This document shows positions 55,306-63,327 of a stretch of 64,000 nucleotides of DNA, one piece after another. Each line of letters starts with the position of its first letter. Position 1 is the first letter of the stretch. Both the position numbers and the translations under genes were made by a program. Where the stretch lies: NCBI RefSeq assembly GCF_005217615.1, contig NZ_SZNK01000001.1:5814501-5878500 (forward strand). Reading direction: 5' to 3'. The stretch is from Brevibacillus antibioticus (lineage in GTDB: Bacteria > Bacillota > Bacilli > Brevibacillales > Brevibacillaceae). The notes under the pieces are model-generated. The model worked only from the letters and a program-made list of their open reading frames with translations. It did not search any database and had not been told where the DNA came from.

Positions 55306-56544
55306 GTGCCCGTAGAGCCTAATTATTTTCAACAGTATCAGCATGCTGATATCGACGAATTAGCTGATGCCATTGGAGAACTTTTGCAAAATCCGATAAC
55401 GGTTGAAGATGCCGATCATAAACTGATTGCTTACAGCTCACACGGAGAAAGCACAGATGAAGCGCGCTGGTCTACCATCATGGGGCGACGGGTACCGGAA
55501 AGAGTGCTGACGCGCCTCTGGAAGGACGGCGTATTCCAGGAGCTGTTAACGAAAGACGACCCCGTACACATCCCAGCAAAGGACGAAATCGGCTTGGGGA
55601 AACGTGTGGCGATTGCCATTCGCAGAGGGAGTGACGTGCTCGGTTACATTTGGGCACAAGAGGTAAATCGACCGATTACCCGGGAAGATGATGAGATTCT
55701 TCGTCAGGCCGCACGCGTAGCTGTCTCGCGTCTCATCCAGCGGCAGGGAAAACGCAAGGCGGAGGAACAGCGACGCAAGGAATTTCTGTGGGAGCTGTTG
55801 CTGGGGAATCACAGCAGTGAGGCTGCTATTCGCCAAAAAGCGGACACCTTGCAGATGCAGCTTCCGACCTCTTATTTAATCTGTATTATTGAAGCGGCAG
55901 GAGCCCGTCTGGACCAGTACTTGTATCCGTTATTAATGCGTGACAAGCTGCTCTGGGTTGTCGACGGTTCCCAAATCATCTTATTGATCGGTCTGTCCGA
56001 TGCGAAAAAAGAGAAGAGCGAAGTGCTCATTCGCAAGGTGGAACAGTTCCTCGCAGACTCGCTCGGCAAGCTCGAAGCACATGTCACGGAAGGACGCCAG
56101 GTGATTGCTGGCTACGGAAGAGATTACAAGTCTTATACAGATATTGTGAAGAGCTACAGGGAAGCACTGCATGCGCTCAAGATCAAGAAGCTGTTCCCGC
56201 AGGAAAATGAAGGGATTCACGGGTACCACGAGCTTGGGATATATCGCTATCTACTACAACTGAAGCAGTGGGAAGAGGAGCAAGGCTATCAAAATGAACG
56301 GCTGGAAAAGCTCAGACAGTACGATCGCGACAACCAGACCACGCTCTTGACGACATTGGAAACTTTTTTGGATGCCGCAGGCAAGGTCAACAAGACAGCA
56401 GAGCGCCTGCATATTCACATTAATACATTGAGCTACCGACTGAGACGAATTGAGGAGATCATGCGTGTCGACCTCGACAACATGAACCAGCGGGCTGCCT
56501 TATATGTAGAGTTGAAAATAGCCAAATTAGATGGGGAACAGTAG
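55306..56544 (+). CDS. adeR: PucR/CdaR-type regulator, AdeR-like activator of ald
   Basis: A 412-residue regulator. The N-terminal half is GAF/PAS-like (ADAIGELLQNPITVEDADHKLIAYSSHGE), a middle GGDEF-related segment follows, and the C-terminus has the PucR-type HTH (FLDAAGKVNKTAERLHIHINTLSYRLRRIEEI, near 357-388). In B. subtilis the homologous adeR (yukF) lies beside ald and activates it. The identical order here, with ald 132 bp downstream, supports the name. GTG 55306 follows AAAGAGG. Confidence 0.85.
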   Translation: MPVEPNYFQQYQHADIDELADAIGELLQNPITVEDADHKLIAYSSHGESTDEARWSTIMGRRVPERVLTRLWKDGVFQELLTKDDPVHIPAKDEIGLGKRVAIAIRRGSDVLGYIWAQEVNRPITREDDEILRQAARVAVSRLIQRQGKRKAEEQRRKEFLWELLLGNHSSEAAIRQKADTLQMQLPTSYLICIIEAAGARLDQYLYPLLMRDKLLWVVDGSQIILLIGLSDAKKEKSEVLIRKVEQFLADSLGKLEAHVTEGRQVIAGYGRDYKSYTDIVKSYREALHALKIKKLFPQENEGIHGYHELGIYRYLLQLKQWEEEQGYQNERLEKLRQYDRDNQTTLLTTLETFLDAAGKVNKTAERLHIHINTLSYRLRRIEEIMRVDLDNMNQRAALYVELKIAKLDGEQ

Positions 56545-56548
56545 TTTG

Positions 56549-56566
56549 TTTGTGAATTTTCACAAA
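56549..56566. promoter_or_regulatory. Perfect palindrome between adeR and ald
   Basis: TTTGTGAATTTTCACAAA, 18 bp with no mismatch, begins 5 bp after the adeR stop and lies 110 bp before the ald start. It resembles Rex and Fnr/Crp half-sites (TTGTGAA, TGTGA), but the centre is two bases shorter than either consensus. AdeR, or a redox regulator, may bind here. Confidence 0.6.
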
Positions 56567-56675
56567 TAAAAAGACGCTAAAATTAAAGGAATCTCCAAGG
56601 AGTATGCCCGAAGATACGCTGTACAATAATAGAAACCGCAAAGAAATTGGCGTTTCCAAGGAGGACATACTTATC

Positions 56676-57800
56676 ATGATCGTTGGAATTCCAAAAGAAA
56701 TTAAAAATAATGAGAACCGCGTTGCCATTACTCCGGCAGGTGTAGCTGCTCTGGTACAAAACGGACATTCGGTTCGTGTCGAAACAAGTGCAGGGCAAGG
56801 CAGTGGTTTTACGAATGAAGATTACAAGGCAGTAGGTGCTGAGATCGTAGAAACCGCTTCAGAGGCATGGGCATCTGACATGGTGATGAAGGTAAAAGAA
56901 CCACTCCCTGCTGAATACGGATATTTCCGCGAGGGTCTGATTCTGTTCACGTATTTGCATCTCGCACCAGAGCCTGAATTGACTCGTGAATTGCTCGATA
57001 AAAAAGTGATTGCAATCGCTTACGAAACGATTCAGCTCGACAATGGCGCTCTGCCTCTGCTGATGCCGATGTCTGAAGTAGCAGGCCGCATGTCCGTTCA
57101 AATCGGCGCGCAATTCTTGGAAAAGCAATACGGTGGAAAAGGTGTTCTCCTCGGTGGCGTACCAGGTGTACCAAAAGGCGAGGTAGTTGTAATCGGCGGT
57201 GGGATCGTAGGGACAAACGCAGCGAAAATGGCGCTTGGACTGGGTGCAAATGTGACGATCATCGATGTAAACGCAGACCGTCTGCGCCAACTGGATGACT
57301 TGTTCCAAGGCCGCGTTCAGACGCTGATGTCCAATTCCTTCAACATCGCAAGCGCTGTGAAAAAAGCAGATTTGCTGGTAGGCGCTGTACTCATTCCAGG
57401 TGCTCGTGCTCCACGTCTGGTAACAGAAGACATGGTAAAAGAGATGTCACCTGGTTCTGTGATCGTAGACGTTGCGATTGACCAAGGTGGATCGATTGAA
57501 ACCATTGACCGTATCACGACTCATGACAAGCCAACCTATGAGAAGCACGGTGTGATTCACTACGCTGTAGCCAACATGCCTGGTGCAGTCGCTCGTACAT
57601 CTACATTGGCCCTGACCAACGTAACCGTTCCATACGCGGTACAATTGGCGAACAAAGGCTACGCACAAGCGATTCGCGACAACAAAGCATTGGCAAAAGG
57701 CGTAAACGTCATCGACGGCAAAGTAGCTTATAAGGCTGTTGCAGATGCGCATAACCTGCCGTATGCTTCTATCGAAGAAGTTTTGCTGGTGAAAAACTAG
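56676..57800 (+). CDS. ald: Alanine dehydrogenase
   Basis: A 374-residue NAD-dependent enzyme interconverting alanine with pyruvate and ammonia. Substrate residues are visible: [20 protein letters not shown] with the early arginine, MKVKEP lysine, [10 protein letters not shown] histidine. The NAD site is [27 protein letters not shown] (near 170-197) and DVAIDQGG follows near 268. AAGGAGG lies before ATG 56676. A 24-codon longer frame adds no family sequence. In Bacillus, Ald supplies pyruvate for growth on alanine and for sporulation. Confidence 0.96.
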   Translation: MIVGIPKEIKNNENRVAITPAGVAALVQNGHSVRVETSAGQGSGFTNEDYKAVGAEIVETASEAWASDMVMKVKEPLPAEYGYFREGLILFTYLHLAPEPELTRELLDKKVIAIAYETIQLDNGALPLLMPMSEVAGRMSVQIGAQFLEKQYGGKGVLLGGVPGVPKGEVVVIGGGIVGTNAAKMALGLGANVTIIDVNADRLRQLDDLFQGRVQTLMSNSFNIASAVKKADLLVGAVLIPGARAPRLVTEDMVKEMSPGSVIVDVAIDQGGSIETIDRITTHDKPTYEKHGVIHYAVANMPGAVARTSTLALTNVTVPYAVQLANKGYAQAIRDNKALAKGVNVIDGKVAYKAVADAHNLPYASIEEVLLVKN

Positions 57801-57825
57801 CTTCAACGGTAAATAGAAAAGAAGA

Positions 57826-57862
57826 AACTGCTTGTCCGAGCTTACGGCAAGCAGTTTTTTTA
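57826..57862 (+). terminator. Terminator after ald
   Basis: AACTGCTTG (57826-57834) with CAAGCAGTT (57848-57856), then seven T. Confidence 0.88.
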
Positions 57863-57885
57863 TTTATTCAGTTGGAGGAAGTGGG

Positions 57886-58000
57886 TCAGACCGAATCCAT
57901 CTTCATTTTTCCAGCACCATAATGGCTTGACCAATCCCGATTTTCTGTCCACTTTCATGAAAGACTGATCCCCCTGTACGTGGTGGTGCTGTTAGGATTT
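57886..58000 (-). pseudogene. Remnant of a biotinyl-domain (BCCP-like) gene
   Basis: Minus-strand codons read GGSVFHESGQKIGIGQAIM then VLEK and a stop; moving one frame at that point restores MKMDSV before the next stop. Together this gives the biotin-attachment pattern (G..I..GQ..M.LE-MKM), as in biotin carboxyl carrier proteins. There is no start or upstream domain. A frameshifted fragment of about 38 codons in the 309-bp ald-pyrD gap. The match is short, so confidence is low. Confidence 0.4.
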
Positions 58001-58109
58001 GCCTGCATACTTGGAAATATGTATCACGTATAAAGGTTACATCCTCCCGAAAAAGTATGGTATTCTACTATGAGGTAAAAAGGTAGAAACGGAGTAAGGA
58101 GTGCAGCCG

Positions 58110-59201
58110 ATGTATCAGCTCATAAGAAAATATCTGTTCCAGCAAGATGCGGAAGAGATTCATGAAAAGACAATTGGTGCCTTAAGGCTGGTGGAGGATT
58201 CTGCTCCAGGCAAAAGCATCCTGAAGTTGATCTATCAGGTAAAAGACCAGCGGTTGGAGAATAAGCTGTGGGGAATGACGTTTCCGAATCCAGTCGGACT
58301 TGCAGCCGGTTTTGATAAAAATGCGGAAGTCTATCATGCGCTAGGTGCCCTTGGTTTTGGGTTTGTGGAAATCGGGACATTGACGCCACAGGGGCAGCCA
58401 GGCAATCCGAAGCCCCGATTGTTCCGATTGCCGGAACATCAAGCTGTCATTAACCGGATGGGCTTCAACAATCACGGTGCGTATTTGGCTTCCCAGCATT
58501 TGGTCGATTACGCATACTCAGATGTTCCGATTGGGATTAACATTGGGAAAAACAAAGTAACGCCGAATGAAGAGGCGGCCATCGACTACAGCAAATGTAT
58601 GGACATGCTCTATTCATACGGTCACTATTTCGTTATTAACATCAGCTCTCCGAATACCCCGAATCTGCGTGACTTGCAGGAAACAGAGAGCTTGCGTCAT
58701 TTGGTGCGTGCAGTAAGGGAAAAGGCGACCGAAATGGAAGCACGCTCCATCAAGAAAAAGCCGATTTTGCTGAAAGTAGCACCAGACATGTCAGATGAGC
58801 ACATGCGCGATGTTGTTCATGCTGCTGTTGAAGAGGGCATTTCCGGAATTATCGCTACCAATACGACACTATCTCGCGAGGCGGTTTCCGGACATCGATT
58901 TGCCGAGGAAGCGGGTGGCTTGAGCGGAAGACCTCTTACGGAGCGTTCCACAGCTTGGGTGAAGGAGATTTATCAAGAAGTAGGAGACAAGGTACCAATC
59001 ATTGGTGTCGGCGGTATTTATAATGGTGAAGACGCCTACGCGAAAATCCGAGCAGGAGCCAGTCTCGTTCAGGTGTATACGGGGATGATTTATCAGGGCC
59101 CAGGTATCGCCAAGCAAATCAACAAAAAACTGCTCAAGCTCATGCAGCGAGATGGTTTTAAACATATTAGTGAAGTCATTGGCGTAGACGCAAAAGAATA
59201 G
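58110..59201 (+). CDS. pyrD: Dihydroorotate dehydrogenase (quinone), class 2
   Basis: A 363-residue membrane-associated FMN enzyme that oxidises dihydroorotate using quinone. The N-terminal amphipathic extension (MYQLIRKYLFQQDAEEIHEKT) marks class 2. FMN and substrate motifs are GLAAGFDKN (near 65), FVEIGTLTPQGQPGNPKPRLFRL, INISSPNTPNLRDLQ with the catalytic serine (near 175), and IIGVGGIYNGEDAYAKIRAGASLVQVYTGM (near 295-325). ATG 58110 follows AAGGAG. Most Bacillus species carry the class 1B enzyme inside the pyr operon; here a stand-alone class 2 gene is found. Confidence 0.95.
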   Translation: MYQLIRKYLFQQDAEEIHEKTIGALRLVEDSAPGKSILKLIYQVKDQRLENKLWGMTFPNPVGLAAGFDKNAEVYHALGALGFGFVEIGTLTPQGQPGNPKPRLFRLPEHQAVINRMGFNNHGAYLASQHLVDYAYSDVPIGINIGKNKVTPNEEAAIDYSKCMDMLYSYGHYFVINISSPNTPNLRDLQETESLRHLVRAVREKATEMEARSIKKKPILLKVAPDMSDEHMRDVVHAAVEEGISGIIATNTTLSREAVSGHRFAEEAGGLSGRPLTERSTAWVKEIYQEVGDKVPIIGVGGIYNGEDAYAKIRAGASLVQVYTGMIYQGPGIAKQINKKLLKLMQRDGFKHISEVIGVDAKE

Positions 59202-59212
59202 ACAGAACAAGT

Positions 59213-59265
59213 ACGCATAGGTCGATGGCTCTGTTTGTAGTGGGTCATAGGCTTATGCGTTTTTA
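59213..59265 (+). terminator. Possible terminator after pyrD
   Basis: ACGCATA (59213-59219) with TATGCGT (59254-59260), followed by TTTT. The 34-nt loop is long, so this is tentative. Confidence 0.5.
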
Positions 59266-59344
59266 CTTATATTCTTCCGATTTATGTAGTGATCCGGTAT
59301 AATAATGTGGGACAAACAAGAATTGTCTGTCAATTTTATATTGT

Positions 59345-59525
59345 CGGCGTTAGGTGCCTTTATGTGACGCATAAAGGGTAACAGGGAATCGGGTGAAAGT
59401 CCCGAGCGGTCCCGCCACTGTAACCAGGGAGCTCTCTTTGAGAAGGAAACCACTCATCTTCGTATGGGGAAGGACAAGGAGCGCATGGATCTGGAAGCCA
59501 GGAGACCTACCTAGTAGCCACACCC
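59345..59525 (+). ncRNA. Cobalamin riboswitch
   Basis: The sequence has the ordered conserved blocks of the cobalamin family: GGTGCCTTTATG (59353), GGGAATCGGGTGAAAGTCCCG, GCGGTCCCGCCACTGTAA (59406-59423) and the B12 box GCCAGGAGACC (59498-59508). It lies upstream of cbiMNQO, the cobalt transporter operon. A terminator-like hairpin follows at 59602, so vitamin B12 binding probably ends transcription before cbiM. The 467-bp pyrD-cbiM gap is largely accounted for by this element. Confidence 0.93.
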
Positions 59526-59601
59526 ACAGAACCTTCGCGGAAAGGAGCGGTGAATACGAGGCAATGAGGCTGTCTAATCAGTCTGTTGTTTTGTGCGCAC
59601 G

Positions 59602-59630
59602 TCTCGTCCATTGTTGGAGGAGATTTTTTT
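59602..59630 (+). terminator. Riboswitch expression-platform terminator
   Basis: TCTCGTCC (59602-59609) with GGAGGAGA (59616-59623), one mismatch, then seven T. It lies 39 bp before the cbiM start. Confidence 0.7.
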
Positions 59631-59668
59631 GTGTAGGAAAGAACGAAAGTCAGTGAAGGAGGATAAAC

Positions 59669-60433
59669 ATGAATCGATCTCGTCTCGTATCTACTTGTCT
59701 GTTGATAGCGGGCTTTGTCCTGTATTTTCTGCTCAATGAACCAGAGACAGGACACGCGATGCACATCATGGAAGGGTATTTGCCATTATCCTGGGCCTTA
59801 TTTTGGTGGGCTGTCTTCTTGCCATTTTTTATTCTTGGGCTTCGCTCGATTAACAAGATTGTAAAAGAACATCCCGAAATGAAGCTCCTTATTGGTGTTG
59901 CAGGAGCATTTGCATTTGTTTTATCTGCACTGAAAATCCCTTCGGTTACAGGCAGCAGCTCTCACCCGACTGGAACGGGCCTTGGCGCCATTATGTTTGG
60001 GCCTTTTGCGATGTCTGTGTTAGGGAGCATGGTGCTCTTGTTTCAAGCCTTGCTTTTAGCACATGGAGGTCTGACTACGCTAGGGGCAAATGCTGTATCC
60101 ATGGCAGTAGTAGGTCCAATGGTGGCATACGGTATCTATCGGATAATTATGAAAGCTAGCGGAAGCCAGCGTCTGGCTGTTTTTGCGGCGGCTGCCTTGG
60201 CTGACCTCGCTACCTATGTGGTGACTTCGATTCAACTGGCTCTCGCATTTCCAGCTGAATCTGGTGGAGTGTTGGCCTCGTTTGCCAAATTCGCAGGAAT
60301 TTTTGCGTTCACGCAAGTACCGCTCGCCATCAGTGAAGGTCTGTTGACCGTTCTTGTTTGGAACTGGTTGTTATCTTACAACGCAAAAGAGCTTACACAG
60401 CTTCGTTTGCTCAAACAGGAGGAATCGCTGTGA
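59669..60433 (+). CDS. cbiM: Cobalt ECF transporter S component CbiM
   Basis: A 254-residue membrane protein with six to seven helices. An N-terminal signal-like helix precedes the exposed [18 protein letters not shown], in which the conserved Met-His-Ile-Met provides cobalt-binding residues at the processed N-terminus. [17 protein letters not shown] (near 94-110) is the other diagnostic stretch. GAAGGAGG precedes the ATG. The first gene of cbiMNQO under the cobalamin riboswitch. Confidence 0.94.
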   Translation: MNRSRLVSTCLLIAGFVLYFLLNEPETGHAMHIMEGYLPLSWALFWWAVFLPFFILGLRSINKIVKEHPEMKLLIGVAGAFAFVLSALKIPSVTGSSSHPTGTGLGAIMFGPFAMSVLGSMVLLFQALLLAHGGLTTLGANAVSMAVVGPMVAYGIYRIIMKASGSQRLAVFAAAALADLATYVVTSIQLALAFPAESGGVLASFAKFAGIFAFTQVPLAISEGLLTVLVWNWLLSYNAKELTQLRLLKQEESL

Positions 60434-60714
60434 AAAAAGGATGGAACTGGCTGTTACTCTTGGGGGTAATCGTACTGGCGATTGTCCCGCTGTTGCTGGT
60501 ACAGGATTCGGAATTTGGCGGCGCAGACGGCGTGGCAGAGGAAGCGATCAAGGAAATCGCTCCGAACTACGAACCATGGTTTCAACCGCTGATAGAACCG
60601 CCAGGGGGAGAGACGGAGAGTCTATTGTTTGCGGTGCAGGCGGCGTTGGGTGCGGGAGTGGTTGGCTATGCCGTGGGCTTGTACAAAGGTCGGTTGGATA
60701 AGCGGAAAAAATGA
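60430..60714 (+). CDS. cbiN: Cobalt transport protein CbiN
   Basis: A 94-residue protein with two membrane helices joined by an extracytoplasmic loop: [52 protein letters not shown], the usual CbiN pattern. GTG 60430 overlaps the cbiM stop (GTGA) with AGGAGG upstream. CbiN helps load cobalt into CbiM. Confidence 0.93.
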   Translation: MKKGWNWLLLLGVIVLAIVPLLLVQDSEFGGADGVAEEAIKEIAPNYEPWFQPLIEPPGGETESLLFAVQAALGAGVVGYAVGLYKGRLDKRKK

Positions 60715-61508
60715 ACGGGCTACAGCTTGATTCTCTCTCTTATCAAAACAATCTGAAACGTCTACCGCCAGCTCATAAGTTATTGCTGGCGAGCGCATTG
60801 TTACTGCTCGTCTTGCTGGGGCATGTATGGATGCAGATGGCTGTCGTTGTCTGGATGACGGTATGGGTAGTGGTGTATGCCCGTATTCCTGTCCGTATCT
60901 ACTGTGCCTTTATGATCGTGTCGCTCTCGTTTTTCGTGGCGGGGCTCCCTGCGCTATTGGTAGAAGGGGCGAGAGCAGGCGAAGTACAGGTCCAGGTCGC
61001 GGCAGCATGGGAGTTGGGTTCGTACGTGCTCTACGTGCCGACGTCATCATTCAGTAAAGTTTGGATCTTATTTTGGCGTACCATGGCGAGCTTATCCTGC
61101 TTTGCCTTCATTTTGTTTACCGTGCCGTTTGCCGAAATCTTGCAGGTGCTCCGGCGACTTCGTATGCCTGTCCTTGTGACTGACTTATTAATGATCATGT
61201 ATCGGTTTATTTTTGTGTTAGTAACGATTTCTCACCAGCTATGGATTGCGCAACGTTCTCGCGGAGGTCATCGCGACTTCCTGGCGACGCTTCGGGATGC
61301 AGGGGTTCTCGTTGCGCAATTGTTTGTCAGAGCGATGCGCAAATACGAAGCCTTGCACAAAGGTATGGCGGCTAGAGGCTTCGGGGAGAGCATGCAGGTG
61401 CTCTCGTTTCATACTCACGCTCGCTCGCGTCGCTATGAGTGGGAGTCAATCGCAGGCTGTATGCTGCTGGTACTGCTTGAGTGGTGGACAGGAGGTTGGC
61501 GGTTATGA
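60711..61508 (+). CDS. cbiQ: ECF transporter transmembrane component CbiQ
   Basis: A 265-residue EcfT-type membrane protein. The coupling motifs with Ala-Arg-Gly are seen in AQRSRGGHRDF and GMAARGFGES near the C-terminal half; they contact the ATPase. ATG 60711 overlaps the cbiN stop by 4 bp (ATGA). Together with CbiO it energises cobalt uptake by CbiMN. Confidence 0.92.
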   Translation: MNGLQLDSLSYQNNLKRLPPAHKLLLASALLLLVLLGHVWMQMAVVVWMTVWVVVYARIPVRIYCAFMIVSLSFFVAGLPALLVEGARAGEVQVQVAAAWELGSYVLYVPTSSFSKVWILFWRTMASLSCFAFILFTVPFAEILQVLRRLRMPVLVTDLLMIMYRFIFVLVTISHQLWIAQRSRGGHRDFLATLRDAGVLVAQLFVRAMRKYEALHKGMAARGFGESMQVLSFHTHARSRRYEWESIAGCMLLVLLEWWTGGWRL

Positions 61509-62353
61509 CATCACGATTGTTGGAGTTCATCGATTTGCAGTACACGTATCCGGGAGGGCGGGGCCCCGTCTTGTCAGGGCTGTCCTTATGGATTCCAGAG
61601 GGGAAAAAATGTGTCCTTTTGGGACGGAATGGCTGTGGGAAGTCGACCTTGTTCTTGCATAGTAACGGGATCATCGAGCCACAGCAGGGACAGGTGCTGT
61701 GGAAAGGAAAACCGCTTGTCTACAAACGAGCCGCACTGCAAGAGATGACGCAAAGGGTAGGCTTGGTCTTTCAAGATCCCGAGCATCAGTTGATCGCAAG
61801 CACGGTCGCGGAGGATATATCCTACGGTTTATGCAATCAAAAGCTGCCTGTGGACGTAATCCGGGCAAAGGTAGAAAAGGTGCTGGATGCATTCGGGTTG
61901 AGGGAGCTGGCAGAAGCTCCGATTCATCATTTGAGCCTGGGACAAAAACGGCGGCTGGCACTCGCGGGAGTCATGGTCATGGAGCCAGAGCTGTTGCTTT
62001 TGGACGAGCCTACTGCGTATCTGGATCGCTATCAGACCAAAAATTTGCTGCGGGAGCTCGATGCGATTCACCAGCAAGGAACGACTGTTTTGATGGCAAC
62101 ACACGATATGGATATTGCGTTTGAATGGGCAGAGTGGATTTGCATCATGGATGAAGGCAGGCTTGTTTTCGCGGGAGATCCGCAGGAGGCATTAGAAAAT
62201 CGAACCATGCTGGAGAGTCTTCATCTGGGTATGCCGTTGCTCGTTGATGTGTGGGAGGTACTGCCTGAGCAGTGGAAGCGCGAGCTGGGCGGAAATATTC
62301 CACGTTCGGTCGACGAGCTGCGAAAAATGCTCAGTGTTCAGCGGGTGTGGTGA
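61505..62353 (+). CDS. cbiO: ECF transporter ATP-binding protein CbiO
   Basis: A 282-residue ATPase. Walker A GRNGCGKST (near 42-50), Q-loop VFQDPEHQL, signature LSLGQKRRLALAG (near 141), Walker B LLLLDEPTAYLD and switch histidine ATHDMD are all present. The signature reads LSLGQ rather than LSGGQ, which is seen in some CbiO proteins. ATG 61505 overlaps the cbiQ stop (ATGA) with GGAGG upstream. Confidence 0.93.
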   Translation: MTSRLLEFIDLQYTYPGGRGPVLSGLSLWIPEGKKCVLLGRNGCGKSTLFLHSNGIIEPQQGQVLWKGKPLVYKRAALQEMTQRVGLVFQDPEHQLIASTVAEDISYGLCNQKLPVDVIRAKVEKVLDAFGLRELAEAPIHHLSLGQKRRLALAGVMVMEPELLLLDEPTAYLDRYQTKNLLRELDAIHQQGTTVLMATHDMDIAFEWAEWICIMDEGRLVFAGDPQEALENRTMLESLHLGMPLLVDVWEVLPEQWKRELGGNIPRSVDELRKMLSVQRVW

Positions 62354-62409
62354 ATGGGGTGAGCGCTTTCGGGCAAACTAACCCCAAAAAGCCATGGAGG
62401 TACGCTGGT

Positions 62410-62574
62410 ATGGAACAAGACTCTGTCATGAGTACATCAGTCCCGAATCACCAGGAAAAAGGAATTTCACGCAAGCTGAAGGATGAATTGATGTATCAAG
62501 TATTAGAAAAAGATATGACCACCGTCGAGCAGGAAAAGAAGCTAAAAGATGATTATTTAAAAGGAAAAGCGTAA
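62410..62574 (+). CDS. 54-residue protein of unknown function
   Basis: ATG 62410 is preceded by GGAGG at a good distance (9 bases), unlike the longer frame. The product is charged and helical (KGISRKLKDELMYQVLEKDMTTVEQEKKLKDDYLKGKA) and has no family I recognise. It is 56 bp after cbiO and followed by a strong terminator, so it may belong to the cobalt operon. Confidence 0.6.
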   Translation: MEQDSVMSTSVPNHQEKGISRKLKDELMYQVLEKDMTTVEQEKKLKDDYLKGKA

Positions 62575-62583
62575 ATTTGCGCC

Positions 62584-62627
62584 AAAAAGCCCTTCTCGGC
62601 CACATCAAGGCGTGAAGGGCTTTTTTA
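62584..62627 (+). terminator. Terminator after the 54-residue gene
   Basis: AAAAAGCCCTTC (62584-62595) with GAAGGGCTTTTTT (62614-62626). Very strong; probably ends the cbi operon. Confidence 0.9.
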
Positions 62628-62731
62628 CATGGAATAATCCCCGTACCCACCCTCGTCTGTCAGACAAAATCAACACACGGTAGTTACAATACAACGTACG
62701 CAGTACTCATGTCACAATGCTGGGCATCTTA

Positions 62732-62857
62732 TGTAAGAGAGGGATTTGAACCCTCGGGGTGGCCCCTCGACTCTGCTGGAATTTTCAACATATACCCTGT
62801 TGAAGGGGGGCGTGTTCGCCTTTTGCAGACAGACTACCGACTTCCATGCGTCTTACG
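62732..62857 (-). ncRNA. tRNA-shaped RNA with an expanded anticodon region
   Basis: Read on the minus strand: acceptor stem GTAAGA (62856-62851) with TCTTAC (62738-62733); a D-arm of normal size holding the classic D-loop AGTCGGTAG; a 5-bp anticodon-type stem TCTGC (62829-62825) with GCAGA (62776-62772); a 16-nt variable region with GGGG/CCCC; and a perfect T-arm GAGGG-TTCAAAT-CCCTC (62755-62739). In place of a 7-nt anticodon loop there are 48 nt with two hairpins (GGCG-AACA-CGCC and TTCAACA-N7-TGTTGAA). No CCA is encoded. It cannot be a decoding tRNA as written. It begins just after the stop of the DIP1984 pseudogene. It may be a pseudo-tRNA or a tRNA-mimicking Y RNA. Confidence 0.6.
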
Positions 62858-63182
62858 TTAAGCTTCTTGCAGTTCTGTTAACCAGTTGAATTGTTGAATG
62901 CTTGCATCCAATTCCCGGTACTGTTTAGACAGCTCATCGACTTGCTTTTGCAACTGGCCAATACTTACGGTCGAGCAAATCTTGACCTCTGAGCGGCTAT
63001 AGCGATCATGCTTGACTGTGGCTGCCTGGATCAGGTCGGCAGCTCATGCCGCTTTGCACCAAGAATATCACGTTTGGTTAACGCATCTGAGAGCGTCATG
63101 GTGTCCTGAAAACGGCAGGACGCATTGGTTCGATTCGCTTTTGATAATCGGCACGAATGATTAACGCTTCCGCGAGTTTCAC
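62858..63182 (-). pseudogene. Broken DIP1984-family (septicolysin-like) gene
   Basis: Starting GTG 63182 (AGGGGG upstream), the codons read KLAEALIIRADYQKRIE, the start typical of DIP1984-family proteins (about 150 residues), then stop early at 63098. In another frame, TLSDALTKRDILGAKRHELP follows, stopping again. A third stretch gives IQAATVKHDRYSRSEVK and LQKQVDELSKQYRELD, ending QFNWLTELQEA at stop 62858. So roughly 40 middle residues are lost and at least one frameshift is present. The function of the intact family is unknown to me. The stop codon abuts the tRNA-shaped RNA. Confidence 0.85.
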
Positions 63183-63327
63183 AACCGTAACCCCCTGATA
63201 AAATATGGTAAAATTTGATTTTCGCTGAAAAGGTAAGAAGATTTGCACGGATTTTGTAGGGATATGTCCATTCATCACGAATAACGTAAAGAAGGCACTT
63301 ACTTACAATGGGAGAAGTGATGAGGTT

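Noticed and set aside
59393-59656. An 87-residue frame
   Set aside because: It lies within the cobalamin riboswitch and its terminator.
62732-62857. Ordinary tRNA-Tyr, from the GTA in the 7-nt loop of the TTCAACA hairpin
   Set aside because: The loop has G instead of the invariant U before the anticodon, and the hairpin lies inside an enclosing 5-bp stem that already fits the anticodon-stem position.
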